51,471 nucleotides of DNA. It comes from JBOHNM01 sp050730675 (lineage in GTDB: Bacteria > Planctomycetota > Phycisphaerae > Phycisphaerales > UBA1924). The stretch covers positions 1 through 51,471 of the forward strand of contig JBOHNM010000008.1 of assembly GCA_050730675.1 (NCBI GenBank). The letters are read 5' to 3'. A program made the translations under genes and the position numbers. The notes beneath the pieces were generated by a model. That model saw only the letters and a program-made list of their open reading frames with translations, was not told the origin of the DNA and did not search any database. Of this stretch, positions 1 to 9,061 are shown piece after piece. Positions within the stretch are counted from its first letter, which is position 1. The number at the start of each line of letters is the position of its first letter.

Positions 1-749
1 ACCTCACCTCCATCCAGGCCAATGCCGACAACACACCCATCGCCGGCGCCGGCACCATCGTCCTCAACGCCAGCACGGCCAACATCGACACCGCCCGGTT
101 CACCCGCGCCAACGACACCGCCTCGTTCATCCTTGGCTTAGGCCAGACCCTCGCCGGCACCGGCAACATCAACGACGTCGCCGTCGAATGCCGCGGCACC
201 ATCGCCCCGGGCGACCTCGATAGCAGCCACAGCTACGGCACCATCAACATTGCTGGCCGTCCCCTGACGCTGACCTCGACCAGCACCTACCGTGCCCAGA
301 TCGGCTCGACCACCACCTTTGATCGCATCACCGGCACCGGAGCGGTCACGCTGGACGGCACGCTCGTCGTCACCCTCGATCCGACCTTCGTCCCCGTCCG
401 CGGCAACCGCTTCGACATCATTCTCGCCGGGCCCCGCACCGGACGCTTTACCACGGTGCAACTCCCCGTTACCGCCGGCGGCGTCTGGAAGTACGCTTAC
501 CTTCCCAACGGCGTTCGTATCGGATTCGCCTGCAACTCCGCCGACCCCGCCGGCCTCGGCGGCACCCTCGGCCCCGATGGCGGCTTCACCCCCGACGACC
601 TCGTCGTCTTCCTCGACGGGTTCTTCAACGGTGACCTTGCCATCGCTGATGTGGCTTCCCTCGGCGGCACCGTCGGCCCCGACGGGCTGCTCACCGTCGA
701 CGACATCATCGTCTTCCTCGCCGCCTTCTTCGCCGGTTGTCCTCAGTAA
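1..749 (+). CDS. 3' end of a giant repeat protein with GC-type dockerin tail (partial)
   Basis: The reading frame enters from outside the window (codons start at position 3) and ends in TAA at 747-749, leaving 248 residues. It begins inside a repeat unit (LTSIQANADNTPIAGAGT) equivalent to the last repeat of the next gene. It then follows the same C-terminal plan: an APG/RAQIG beta region, RFDIILAGPRTGRFTTVQLP, GVWKYAYLPNGVR, and from about 531 a paired dockerin-like module (two DG..T.DD(L/I).VFL..FF loops) ending FFAGCPQ. It is clearly a paralogue of the 1012-4428 protein. The family is presumably exported and held at the cell surface through the tail. The function of the repeats is unknown. 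Start and full length cannot be seen. Confidence 0.85.
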   Translation, partial: LTSIQANADNTPIAGAGTIVLNASTANIDTARFTRANDTASFILGLGQTLAGTGNINDVAVECRGTIAPGDLDSSHSYGTINIAGRPLTLTSTSTYRAQIGSTTTFDRITGTGAVTLDGTLVVTLDPTFVPVRGNRFDIILAGPRTGRFTTVQLPVTAGGVWKYAYLPNGVRIGFACNSADPAGLGGTLGPDGGFTPDDLVVFLDGFFNGDLAIADVASLGGTVGPDGLLTVDDIIVFLAAFFAGCPQ

Positions 750-786
750 CCAGACCGCGGCCAGAACCAGAGTTTGAGAGGAATAC

Positions 787-812
787 GCCCCGGCGATATC
801 CCCCGCCGGGGC
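787..812 (+). terminator. Terminator-like hairpin after the first repeat-protein gene
   Basis: An 8-bp perfect GC stem (787-794 with 805-812) encloses a 10-nt loop, followed by CCTGTTCAT with only a weak U-tract. Loop and 3' flank (GGCGATATCCCC, GGGGCCTGTTCAT) are nearly the same as at 4464-4501 after the paralogous gene, so the terminator seems to have been duplicated with the gene. Confidence 0.6.
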
Positions 813-1011
813 CTGTTCATCGGCGATGTCAATCTGGACAAGCCCCGGCAGTTATGCGCCGTATTGAGCGAATCGCAAAGCACACCGCAATTTTGTCAGA
901 AACAACTGGCTGACTGTCTAGGACTTCCGGTGTGCGCGCAACGTGCACCGACGGCGCCGCGCGGGGGGGGACCCGAGGGGTGCCCGCGAGCAATCAACGA
1001 AAGGACCACCC

Positions 1012-4000
1012 ATGTCGGCGCAGATCAACGCGATGTCGTGCGGCCTCAACTCCCGTTCCGCGGCCCTCCTGCTGGCCCTCTGCGCCGGTTCGGCCACTGC
1101 CTTCAGCGCTCTGGGCCAGAGCTGGCTCAACGCGGTGGACGGCAACTGGAGCGACGGCACCAAGTGGTCCGGCGGCACCGTCCCCAACAGCGCCGGCGCA
1201 ACCGCGACGCTCGGATTGGGTGCGCCGTACACCGTGGCGCTCAATACCTCGTTCACGGTCGGCAACCTCGCGATCTCCAACCCGGCGGCAACACTCCAGA
1301 TCCTCAACAACCAAGGCTTGTTCGTCGGCGCTGCCACACCGTTCGACGCGTCGACCAACGACGGCACGATCTTTGTGAACCCCGCCGGTATTTCACAGTT
1401 CACCTCGATCTACCTCAACGCTTCGCATGTGTTCACCGGTTCGGGGCGCATCACGCTCAACGCCAGCGGCTCGAACATCGACACTGCACGCTTCGTCCGC
1501 AACGCCGCCGATCCGGTGCTCACCAACGCCGCCGGCCACACCATCAACGGAACCGGCCAATTCAACGACATCAGTATCGCCAATGCGGGCCTGATCGACG
1601 CAAGCGTCGCCGGCGCACCGCTCCAGATCTATCTCCGCGCAACCGCCAACACCGGCACGCTGCGAGCTTCCGCCGGCACCCTCCAGTTCAACGGCTCCAC
1701 CATCAACCAGTCCGGCGCCGGACAGGTCCTCGCCACCGGTACGGGCGTGGTCAGCTTCTACAACATGGCCCTCAACGGCGGCAGCATCAACTCCTCCGGC
1801 GGAGGCCAGTTGTTGCTGCCCGTAAGCACCGGCAGCACGTTCGACGGTGTTGTCATCAGCAGCCCCCTGACGATTTACAACAACTCCCTTCTGGCCGTGG
1901 AATCCAATGGCCTGACGATCAATGCACCCCTCACCGTCAACCCCGACGGCATCTCGCAGTTCACCAGCCTCCGCATCAACCCCGATGGGCCCGTAACCCT
2001 CGGCGGCAACAGCTCCATCATCCTCAACTCCAGCGCGCAGAACATCGACACCGCACGGTTCGTCCGCAACCAGACCAACTCCGCCATAGTCCTCGGCCCC
2101 AACCTCACCGTCCGCGGTACCGGCCAGTTCAACGACATCGCCGTCACCAACAACGGCGCCATCAACGCCGATGTCACCGATCGCGCGCTCCAGCTCTACT
2201 TGCGCACCACCACCAACAACAACCTCATGACCGCCACCAACGGTGGGTCACTGAACCTCAACGGCCACACCGTCAACAACAGCGCTACCGGGCGCATCGT
2301 TGCCGACGGCACGGGCTCGCTCGTCAACTACATCAATTCCGCGATCAACGGCGGCAACGTCGTTGCCCAGAGCGGGGGCGTCTCTCAACTCCCCGTCAGC
2401 GTTGCCTCCACCTTCGATAGTGTGACCATCTCCGGACCCTTCAACATCCTCAACAACTCGTTCCTCGCCGTCGGCGCAGGGGGCATCGTCGTCAATGGTG
2501 TCGTCACCGTCAATCCGTTGGGCATCTCCCAGTTCACCAGCCTCCGTGCCGACGCCGACAACACCCCTATCACCGGCACCGGCGTTATTGCCCTCAACTG
2601 CAGTGACAGCAACATCGACACGGCCCGGTTCGTCCGCAACACCGCCAGTTCATCGTTCGTCCTCGGTTCCGGGATCACCGTCCGCGGCACCGGCCAGTTC
2701 AACGATATCGGCGTGACCAACAACGGCGTCGTCAACGCCGACCTCCCGGGCAAAGCCATCCAGATCTATGCCCGCACCACCACCAACAACAACCTCCTCA
2801 CCGCCACCAACGGCGGCGTGCTGCAGCCCAACTCCCACACCATCAACAACGTCGGCAACGGCCGCGTCGTCGCCGACGGCGCAGGTTCAATCACCAACTT
2901 CATCAACTCGGCCGTCAACGGCGGAAATGTCATCGCCCAAAACGGCGGCGTCAGCCAGGTCGCCGTCAGCACCGGCTCGACATTCAACGGCGTGACCATT
3001 TCCGGCCCTTTCAATATCCTCAATAACTCGCTCCTCGCCGTCGCCGCAAACGGGATCGTGGTCAACGGCACGCTCACCGTGAACTCCCCGGGGGTCAGCA
3101 ACTTCACCAGCCTCCGCGCCGACGACGACAACATCCCCATCACCGGCACCGGCACCATCGTCCTCAACACCAGCCCCAGCAACATTGACACTGCGCGCTT
3201 CATCCGCAACACCGCCACCGCCTCGTTCGTCTTGGGATCGGGCATCACCGTCCGCGGCACCGGACAATTCAATGACATCGCCGTCACCAACAACGGCATC
3301 GTCAACGCCGACGTCCCCGACCGGGCCCTTCAGTTCAACGGCCGCACCATCACGAACAACAACCTCCTCACCGCTACCAACGGCGGCGTTCTTCAGCCCT
3401 TCAACCACACCATCGTCAACGTCGGCAACGGTCGCATCGTCGCTGACGGTCTCGGTTCCATCACTAACTTCTACAACGCCGGCGTCTCGGGCGGCTCGAT
3501 CATCGCCCAGAACAACGGCGAGAGCCGTGTCAACGCCTCCGCAGGCCTCACCCTCGACGGCGTCACCGTCTCCGGTCCCTTCAACATCTTCAACAACTCC
3601 GTGCTCACCGTCACCGCCAACGGCATCGTTAACAACGGCATCATCACCATCAACTCACCCGGCATCAGCAACTTCACCAGCCTCCAGGCCAACGCCGACA
3701 ACACCCCCATCACCGGTACCGGCACGATCGTCCTCAACGCCAGCCCGAGCAACATCGATACCGGTCGCTTCACGCGCGCCACCTCCACCGCCTCGTTCCT
3801 CCTCGGCCCGGGCCAGACCCTTGCCGGTTTCGGCAACCTCAACGACATTGCCGTCGAGGCCCAGGGAACGATCGCTCCCGGCGCACCCGCTGCCATGTCC
3901 TTCGGCCTCATCCAACTCGGCGGACGCGCCCTCACCCTCACCCCCACCAGCATCTACCGCGCCCAAATCGGCGGCACGCCCGCCAGCGGCCTCTACGACC

Positions 4001-4428
4001 GCATCACCGGCACCGGAGCCTTCACCCTCAACGGCACACTCATCGTCACCGTTGACGCCACCTACGTTCCCACCCGCGGCGACCGATTCGACATCATCCT
4101 CGCCGGCCCGCGTACCGGCCGCTTCACCACCGTCCAGCTTCCCTCCAGCCCCAACGGTGTGTGGAAGTATGCGTACCTCCCCAACGGCGTCCGCGTCGGC
4201 TTCGCCTGCAACTCCGCCGACCCCGCCGGCCTCGGCGGCACCCTCGGCCCCGATGGCGGCTTCACACCCGACGACCTCATCGTCTTCCTCGATGGCTTCT
4301 TCGGTGGCGACCTCGCCATCGCCGACGTCGCCGGGCTCGGCGGATCCGTCGGTCCCGATGGCCTCTTGACCGTCGACGACATCATCGTCTTCCTCTCCGC
4401 CTTCTTCGCAGGCTGCCAGCAGCCCTGA
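1012..4428 (+). CDS. Giant secreted repeat protein with GC-type dockerin tail
   Basis: The start is ATG 1012, with AAAGGA at 1000-1005 (6-nt spacing); the frame is open upstream to 943 but without a ribosome site. The 1138-residue protein has a signal peptide (about 1-37, ending ATAFSALGQ) and a W-x-G-x-W opening (SWLNAVDGNWSDGTKW) of the kind found in autotransporter-like beta proteins. Four 187-191-residue repeats start at residues 123, 310, 501 and 691, and a half repeat starts at 881. Typical repeat landmarks are (I/V)S(Q/N)FTSL, NIDTARF.RN, RGTGQFNDI and GPFNILNNS. From residue 1066 a GC-type dockerin-like module of two calcium-loop motifs ends FFAGCQQP. Asn-, Gly- and Thr-rich composition suggests a beta-solenoid. 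It is probably an adhesin or surface-layer component; no enzymatic motif was seen. Confidence 0.9.
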   Translation: MSAQINAMSCGLNSRSAALLLALCAGSATAFSALGQSWLNAVDGNWSDGTKWSGGTVPNSAGATATLGLGAPYTVALNTSFTVGNLAISNPAATLQILNNQGLFVGAATPFDASTNDGTIFVNPAGISQFTSIYLNASHVFTGSGRITLNASGSNIDTARFVRNAADPVLTNAAGHTINGTGQFNDISIANAGLIDASVAGAPLQIYLRATANTGTLRASAGTLQFNGSTINQSGAGQVLATGTGVVSFYNMALNGGSINSSGGGQLLLPVSTGSTFDGVVISSPLTIYNNSLLAVESNGLTINAPLTVNPDGISQFTSLRINPDGPVTLGGNSSIILNSSAQNIDTARFVRNQTNSAIVLGPNLTVRGTGQFNDIAVTNNGAINADVTDRALQLYLRTTTNNNLMTATNGGSLNLNGHTVNNSATGRIVADGTGSLVNYINSAINGGNVVAQSGGVSQLPVSVASTFDSVTISGPFNILNNSFLAVGAGGIVVNGVVTVNPLGISQFTSLRADADNTPITGTGVIALNCSDSNIDTARFVRNTASSSFVLGSGITVRGTGQFNDIGVTNNGVVNADLPGKAIQIYARTTTNNNLLTATNGGVLQPNSHTINNVGNGRVVADGAGSITNFINSAVNGGNVIAQNGGVSQVAVSTGSTFNGVTISGPFNILNNSLLAVAANGIVVNGTLTVNSPGVSNFTSLRADDDNIPITGTGTIVLNTSPSNIDTARFIRNTATASFVLGSGITVRGTGQFNDIAVTNNGIVNADVPDRALQFNGRTITNNNLLTATNGGVLQPFNHTIVNVGNGRIVADGLGSITNFYNAGVSGGSIIAQNNGESRVNASAGLTLDGVTVSGPFNIFNNSVLTVTANGIVNNGIITINSPGISNFTSLQANADNTPITGTGTIVLNASPSNIDTGRFTRATSTASFLLGPGQTLAGFGNLNDIAVEAQGTIAPGAPAAMSFGLIQLGGRALTLTPTSIYRAQIGGTPASGLYDRITGTGAFTLNGTLIVTVDATYVPTRGDRFDIILAGPRTGRFTTVQLPSSPNGVWKYAYLPNGVRVGFACNSADPAGLGGTLGPDGGFTPDDLIVFLDGFFGGDLAIADVAGLGGSVGPDGLLTVDDIIVFLSAFFAGCQQP
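1378..3870 (+). repeat. In-gene tandem repeat, unit about 561-573 bp
   Basis: Units begin at 1378, 1939, 2512, 3082 and 3652 (spacings 561, 573, 570, 570 bp). The last is only about 40% complete. Units 2-4 are the most alike in both protein and DNA, and unit 1 is the most diverged. The truncated gene at the window start holds at least one more half unit. Confidence 0.9.
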
Positions 4429-4751
4429 TCACCAACACACCCCGCGCCCAAATTTCGGGAGGGACAGGCCCTGGCGATATCCCCTGCCGGGGCCTGTTCA
4501 TTTCCAAAGCGGTAACTTCGCGGTCAATACAAGCCGCCGTGCCTTGGCCGGCACTTGCGAAATTTGCGCGACCAATGCGAATTGATAACGCAACGCTCAC
4601 ACATCGTTCGAATTCATATGAACGTTGCGTGAACTCACGTGACCTTAATGCAAATAGCACTCTCGGTTGACACACCAATCGACATGGCCCGGTACGGTTT
4701 GGCCCAACGTGCAGTCCGTGCGTTGCGACACACTTTTCTGGGGCCCCCCTC
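4429..4751. other. Intergenic region before the pseudopilin gene
   Basis: No gene is seen. The first part holds the terminator hairpin. The rest has clearly lower G+C than its surroundings, with a TTCATATGAA palindrome at 4613-4622 and a TTGACA hexamer at 4667-4672. No convincing -10 element follows at 16-18 nt, so a promoter is likely but not placed. Confidence 0.4.
4464..4501 (+). terminator. Terminator of the giant repeat-protein gene
   Basis: A 12-bp stem (4464-4475 with 4486-4497, one G-U pair) and a 10-nt loop lie 35 bp after the stop codon, followed by TTCATTT. It is a near copy of the hairpin at 787-812. Confidence 0.75.
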
Positions 4752-5765
4752 ATGCTCAAGACCCGTCGCGGCTTTACCCTCATCGAGCTGCTCGTCGTCA
4801 TCGCCATCATCGCCCTCCTCGTCGGAATCCTCCTCCCCTCGCTCGCCGCCGCCCGCAAGGAAGCCCAGGCCACCAAGACCGCCAGCAATATCCGCGGTGC
4901 GGGCCTCGGCGTCGCGATCTACAACTCCGAGAACCGCGACCTCATGCCCGTCTCCTACGCCTACGCCGACGCCCCCGGCTCCAGCACCTGGCGGATGCAG
5001 GACCAGGGCGATACCAACCTGGGCGCCAACGGCTACATCCACTGGTCCTACGCCCTGTTCAACGGCGACAAGACCCACAACGACTCGTTCACCTCCCCCC
5101 TGGTTCCCAAGGGCGGCGCTCCGTGCACCAACCCCGGCAAGGACTCCGAGGACTGGGAGGCAAGCCAGGTCAATGACCTTGGCCAGGCCGTCGGTGCCGT
5201 GAGCCCCGAGGACCGGCAGGTCAAGCGCACCGCGTTCGCGGGCAACGCCGCGGTCTTTCCCCGCAATAAATTCAACGGCTCGGGCCTCCGCAAGAACCGC
5301 TTCGTGAAGGCCAACGAGATCACCGACGCCGCCAAGACGATCCTCGCCACCGAGTGGCTCTACACCGGCGGCTGGAAGAGCCTGATGACCGACGGCTACA
5401 TCATCAAGTCGCACCGGGCGATCTCGCCCATCATCGGCGGCTCCTCCGGCGCCAACGTCTTCAACGAGGCCGATTCCGGCGGCAACACCGCCCGCTTCTT
5501 CTACCCCAACCTCAATGAACTCCGCCCGCTCGACCAGCTCCAGGGCGGCAACCTCATGGAGGAGGGCGGCCCCTCGCAGATCAACCTCGTCGGCCGCCAG
5601 CAGCCCGGCGCCAAGGACCAGTTCGGCGGATCCGCCCACTTCGTCTTTGTGGATTCGCACGTCGAGCGCATGACCGCCGCCGAGTCCCTCCGCAAGCGCC
5701 TCTGGGGCGACCGCTACTACTCGCTCACCGGCAACAACAAAATCAGCACCAGCAACTTCAACTGA
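4752..5765 (+). CDS. Prepilin-like (pseudopilin) protein of the H-X9-DG type
   Basis: A 337-residue protein opens with a type IV prepilin cleavage/methylation motif, RRGFTLIELLVVIAIIALL (residues 5-23): a short basic leader, Gly before the cleavage site, and Glu five residues after it. A globular region follows, ending near HFVFVDSHVERM, which matches the 'processing-associated H-X9-DG' C-terminal class that planctomycetes carry in large numbers. It would be cut by a prepilin peptidase and join a type II secretion/pilus-like fibre, or stand alone as a membrane-anchored surface protein. No secretion-machinery genes are nearby. No clear Shine-Dalgarno sequence precedes ATG 4752. Confidence 0.9.
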   Translation: MLKTRRGFTLIELLVVIAIIALLVGILLPSLAAARKEAQATKTASNIRGAGLGVAIYNSENRDLMPVSYAYADAPGSSTWRMQDQGDTNLGANGYIHWSYALFNGDKTHNDSFTSPLVPKGGAPCTNPGKDSEDWEASQVNDLGQAVGAVSPEDRQVKRTAFAGNAAVFPRNKFNGSGLRKNRFVKANEITDAAKTILATEWLYTGGWKSLMTDGYIIKSHRAISPIIGGSSGANVFNEADSGGNTARFFYPNLNELRPLDQLQGGNLMEEGGPSQINLVGRQQPGAKDQFGGSAHFVFVDSHVERMTAAESLRKRLWGDRYYSLTGNNKISTSNFN

Positions 5766-5785
5766 TCCACCGACGCCGCCGCACG

Positions 5786-5821
5786 GGCGTGCCGCCGCCG
5801 ACCCGGCCGCACGCCTCTTCA
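5786..5821 (+). terminator. Possible terminator after the pseudopilin gene
   Basis: A 7-bp stem GGCGTGC/GCACGCC (5786-5792 with 5809-5815) encloses a GC-rich loop and is followed by TCTTC. There is no real U-tract, so this is weak. Confidence 0.35.
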
Positions 5822-5964
5822 AGCCTCTCGCCACGGAACGGGCCGACCACCTCGACCACCGGGTCGTCGCGCGGTCGCTCTGCTCACGGCCGTTTTCATT
5901 GTCACATATCTGTGCAGAACCGTCTGCCCAGCAAGCCCGGGTAACCCCCCTTCGGAGATGAGCC

Positions 5965-8904
5965 ATGAAGAACCGTGAACTGTCCCTGATCCTGCTCGCC
6001 GCCGGCACCACCGCCGCCGTCGCGCTCCCCGCGATGGCGCAGCCCGCCAACAACGGCACGACCTATCCATCGACAACCCAGATCAACGTCACCGGCGCAA
6101 CGCTGCTCTCCAACCTCTTCCAAGCCCCCGCCATCACCAACGACTTCATCGACGCCGACGGCAACGGCGTCGCCCGCGGCCTGCCGATCCCCGGGAACCA
6201 GAACCTCGCGCCCATCGGCTACCCGCCCATCGGCGTCTGGGCCGTCAACTACACCGAGACCGGCTCGGTCGCCGGTCTGCAGGAACTCATCACCTTCGGC
6301 ACCATCCCCGCCGCGCTCCCGTCGCAGGTGACCGCCTCCCGCTCGGCCGCGTTCTACAACCGTCAGCGCTACATCGGCTCCGGCTCGGTCGCCGGTCTGG
6401 CCAACGCCGGGAACTTCGGCCAGGCCCCGACGTCCCAGATCAGCCCCTCCGACTTCCACGTGATCGATCCCGCGCTCGACCCGGGTTGGGCGGGCGTCTA
6501 CCGCAACGACGTCGCTCCCCTCGACGTCCCCGCGAGCTGGGGCGTGCTCACCGACGGCGCCAACGCGGCCTTCGCACTGCTCCCCGGGCAGGCGGCCTAC
6601 GGCAACAACGCCCTCAAGCCCGTGTCGCGCATCGGCGTCACCATCACCGGCGCCAGCAACAAGCTCGCCAACCTCGACGCGCCGGTCGCCCAGGGCGGCC
6701 CTGCCAATCTCTTCGACGCCACCAACCCCTCGTCCTGGAACAGCCGCACCATCTTCGACACGCCGATCGTCTTCGCGCCCATCGCGCCGATGGTCAACTT
6801 CGGTGTCGGCAAGACCACCACGACCATGACCGAGCTGCGCCACCTGTTCGTCACCGGCCGTCTCCCCAGCGGCGAGAACATCGTCGCCGTCACGCGCGAG
6901 GCTGGCTCGGGCACCCGCAACGGCTGGATGAACACCCTCGGCATCGACCCCTCCTGGGGCAAGGGCGACGGCACCGGCAGCACCTTCGCCGCCGACGGCA
7001 ATTCGCAGGACGCCGGCCGCCCGGCCGAAGGCTCCCTCGGCCCCAATTTTGTGTCGGCCAACAAGACTGGTTCCGGCGACGTCGAGACCGCCGTCTTCAA
7101 CAACCGGCTCGCCATCGGCTACATCGGCGCCGAGCGCGCCGTCAACAGCAGCTGGGGTCGCACCACCAGCATCTCTAGCGTTGCCCGGGCCGAAATCCTG
7201 GGGGTGACCCACGACCTCCTCGGCGGCGTCTCGCCCGTCCGCCCCACCGCGGGCACTCTCCTCGACAACGACCCGGCCGCCGGCGGCTGGACGCTCGGCG
7301 GCCCGGCCTCGCTGGCCACCATGGGCGATCCCCGCTCGGCCCCCGCCGCCAAGGGCGGCTACGGCTGGGCCGTCGCCGACGTGATCCCCTCGCCCGCCCG
7401 TCCGGAAATGCCCAACGTTGAGGCGGCCGCCTTCGTCAACAACATCGTACGTTCGCTCGAGAACTTCATCGCCAACGCCGAGAGCGACTCCAACCTCTTC
7501 ACGCCCGGCGAGTTCATGGCCAACAACTTCCTCCTTCTGCCCGCGCAGGACAAAGTCCACAGCTTCACCAGCCCGATGCTGATGGTCAACAACGACAAGC
7601 TCAACCAGGGCCTGCAGGACTATGTCCGCCCGCGCACCGCCTTTGTCTATAACAACTCCTTCTACACGGCCTTCGGCAACGGCGGCACCGGCGGCGTCAG
7701 CGGCAAGATCAACGGCCGCGCCCCCATCCGCACCACCGGTGTCACCTATTCCGACGGCGTCGCCGGCGGGGCCAACTACATCGACATGGCCAACAACGCC
7801 CTCGCCTACAACGGCGCCGCGGGCATCAACGACCGCAACCGCATCGCCGGCGACTTCAACGCCGACGGTCTCCGCAACGCCGACGACACCACCGACCTGG
7901 TCAAGGCCTGGCGCCACCGCAACACCGGCGGATTCGTCTGGACGCCCCCCGCCGCCACCGGCGCCATCGCCGGCTCGCCCGCCTCGGACACCTGCATCGA
8001 GATCATCGGCGACTTCGACGGCGACGGCAACTTCAACGCCGCCGATGTCCGCTACTTCGCCGACGGCCTGGCCCTCCAGACCAGCGGCCCCAACAACGGC
8101 ATGCTCGACCGCAAGGCCGGTTTCATCGCCGTGGACGCCGCCTTCGCCGCCACGGCTAGCCCCGTTCCTGTGGACGGCATCGGCAACTTCTTCGGCGCTA
8201 CCAAGGCCACCGGCGGCTCCCCCGCCAACCGCCCGTGGCACAACGGTGACGCCCGCGGCGACGTCGCCGGGGCGGCCGGCACGGCCCCGGGCTGGGCCCC
8301 CGTCGGCGCCAACGGCGCCATCAACGCCGCCGACATCGACTACGTCTTCAAGCAGTTCCAGACCAACGCCGCGGCCATCGTCGTCCCCAACCTCGGCAAG
8401 CAGGTGGACTGGGCCAACCTCGCCCAGGCCGCCACGTTCGACCTCTCGGCCGACATGACCGGCGACCGCAAGGTGGACATGAACGACGTCAAGGAACTCG
8501 TCAACGTCATTCTCCTCACCAACATCGGCGACCTCAACTTCGACGGCGTGGTGGACGGCGCGGACATCGCCATCGCCAACGCCTGGATCGCCGGCGGCGG
8601 CGGCTCGAGCCGGCCGGGCACCTACGCCAACGGCGACGTCAACGGGGACGGCATCGTGGACGCAACGGACGTCCTCGCCATCACCCGCGCCCAGTGCGTG
8701 GCCGACATCACCGACCTCGGCGGCAGCGGCGGCCCCGACGGCCAGACCACCGTTGACGACCTGGTCAACTTCCTCTCTTCGTTCTTCGCCGCCAACCTCT
8801 ACACCGCCGACGTCGCCGTGCTCGGCGGCACCCCCGGCCGCGACGGTCAGATCACTGTTGACGACCTGGTCTACTTCCTCAGCCGCTTCTTCGCCGGCTG
8901 CTAA
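5965..8904 (+). CDS. PstS-like substrate-binding protein with chained dockerin repeats and GC-type tail
   Basis: The start is ATG 5965 with GGAG at 5954-5957. The 979-residue protein has a signal peptide ending PAMAQP. Residues ~32-560 resemble a phosphate-type (PstS) periplasmic binding protein: INVTGATLLSNLF near the mature N-terminus and EAGSGTR at 312-318, the PstS anion-binding signature. Type I dockerin-like calcium loops follow near residues 627 (DFNADGLRNADD), 681 (DFDGDGNFNAADV), 781 (ANGAINAADI), 829 (DMTGDRKVDMNDV), 854 (DLNFDGVVDGADI) and 889 (DVNGDGIVDATDV). The GC-type dockerin tail covers 911-979 and ends FFAGC. No pstCAB genes are nearby, so a surface scavenging or phosphate-sensing role is likelier than a normal ABC-transport role. 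That is inference. Confidence 0.85.
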   Translation: MKNRELSLILLAAGTTAAVALPAMAQPANNGTTYPSTTQINVTGATLLSNLFQAPAITNDFIDADGNGVARGLPIPGNQNLAPIGYPPIGVWAVNYTETGSVAGLQELITFGTIPAALPSQVTASRSAAFYNRQRYIGSGSVAGLANAGNFGQAPTSQISPSDFHVIDPALDPGWAGVYRNDVAPLDVPASWGVLTDGANAAFALLPGQAAYGNNALKPVSRIGVTITGASNKLANLDAPVAQGGPANLFDATNPSSWNSRTIFDTPIVFAPIAPMVNFGVGKTTTTMTELRHLFVTGRLPSGENIVAVTREAGSGTRNGWMNTLGIDPSWGKGDGTGSTFAADGNSQDAGRPAEGSLGPNFVSANKTGSGDVETAVFNNRLAIGYIGAERAVNSSWGRTTSISSVARAEILGVTHDLLGGVSPVRPTAGTLLDNDPAAGGWTLGGPASLATMGDPRSAPAAKGGYGWAVADVIPSPARPEMPNVEAAAFVNNIVRSLENFIANAESDSNLFTPGEFMANNFLLLPAQDKVHSFTSPMLMVNNDKLNQGLQDYVRPRTAFVYNNSFYTAFGNGGTGGVSGKINGRAPIRTTGVTYSDGVAGGANYIDMANNALAYNGAAGINDRNRIAGDFNADGLRNADDTTDLVKAWRHRNTGGFVWTPPAATGAIAGSPASDTCIEIIGDFDGDGNFNAADVRYFADGLALQTSGPNNGMLDRKAGFIAVDAAFAATASPVPVDGIGNFFGATKATGGSPANRPWHNGDARGDVAGAAGTAPGWAPVGANGAINAADIDYVFKQFQTNAAAIVVPNLGKQVDWANLAQAATFDLSADMTGDRKVDMNDVKELVNVILLTNIGDLNFDGVVDGADIAIANAWIAGGGGSSRPGTYANGDVNGDGIVDATDVLAITRAQCVADITDLGGSGGPDGQTTVDDLVNFLSSFFAANLYTADVAVLGGTPGRDGQITVDDLVYFLSRFFAGC

Positions 8905-8961
8905 GCCTCGCAAATCCCCCGACACCCCGCGGACACGATGAGAAGCGTGGATCGCTCGGAC

Positions 8962-8988
8962 GCCCCGGCCCCTCGGCCGGGGCTTTTT
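8962..8988 (+). terminator. Rho-independent terminator
   Basis: A 9-bp GC stem (GCCCCGGCC at 8962-8970 with 8975-8983), a CCTC loop and TTTTT. It ends the PstS-like gene. Confidence 0.9.
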
Positions 8989-9061
8989 CATTGGTGGTAG
9001 CTAGCCCTGCGGGAATTCCGGTGTATGTTCAAGCAAGGGATTTGTTCGCAAAGGGAGATGT

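Noticed and set aside
774..2420. Long Arg/His/Gln-rich frame on the + strand over the repeat protein
   Set aside because: Off-frame reading of a codon-biased gene; the composition (RRQHRR) is typical of shadow frames.
686..4374. Possible avoidance of the GTCGAC palindrome as a restriction trace
   Set aside because: GTCGAC does occur (for example in CACCGTCGACGAC near 686 and 4371), so avoidance is not supported by this window.
4607..4622. GTTCGAATTC stretch resembling a tRNA T-loop
   Set aside because: No acceptor stem, anticodon arm or D-loop can be built around it; it is a palindrome in an A+T-richer promoter region.
5902..8991. Open frame of about 1029 codons on the minus strand opposite the PstS-like gene
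   Set aside because: It is an antisense shadow of a GC-rich gene: Gly/Val/Ala/Asp-only composition, no ribosome site, no known motif, while the + frame has a signal peptide and clear domains.
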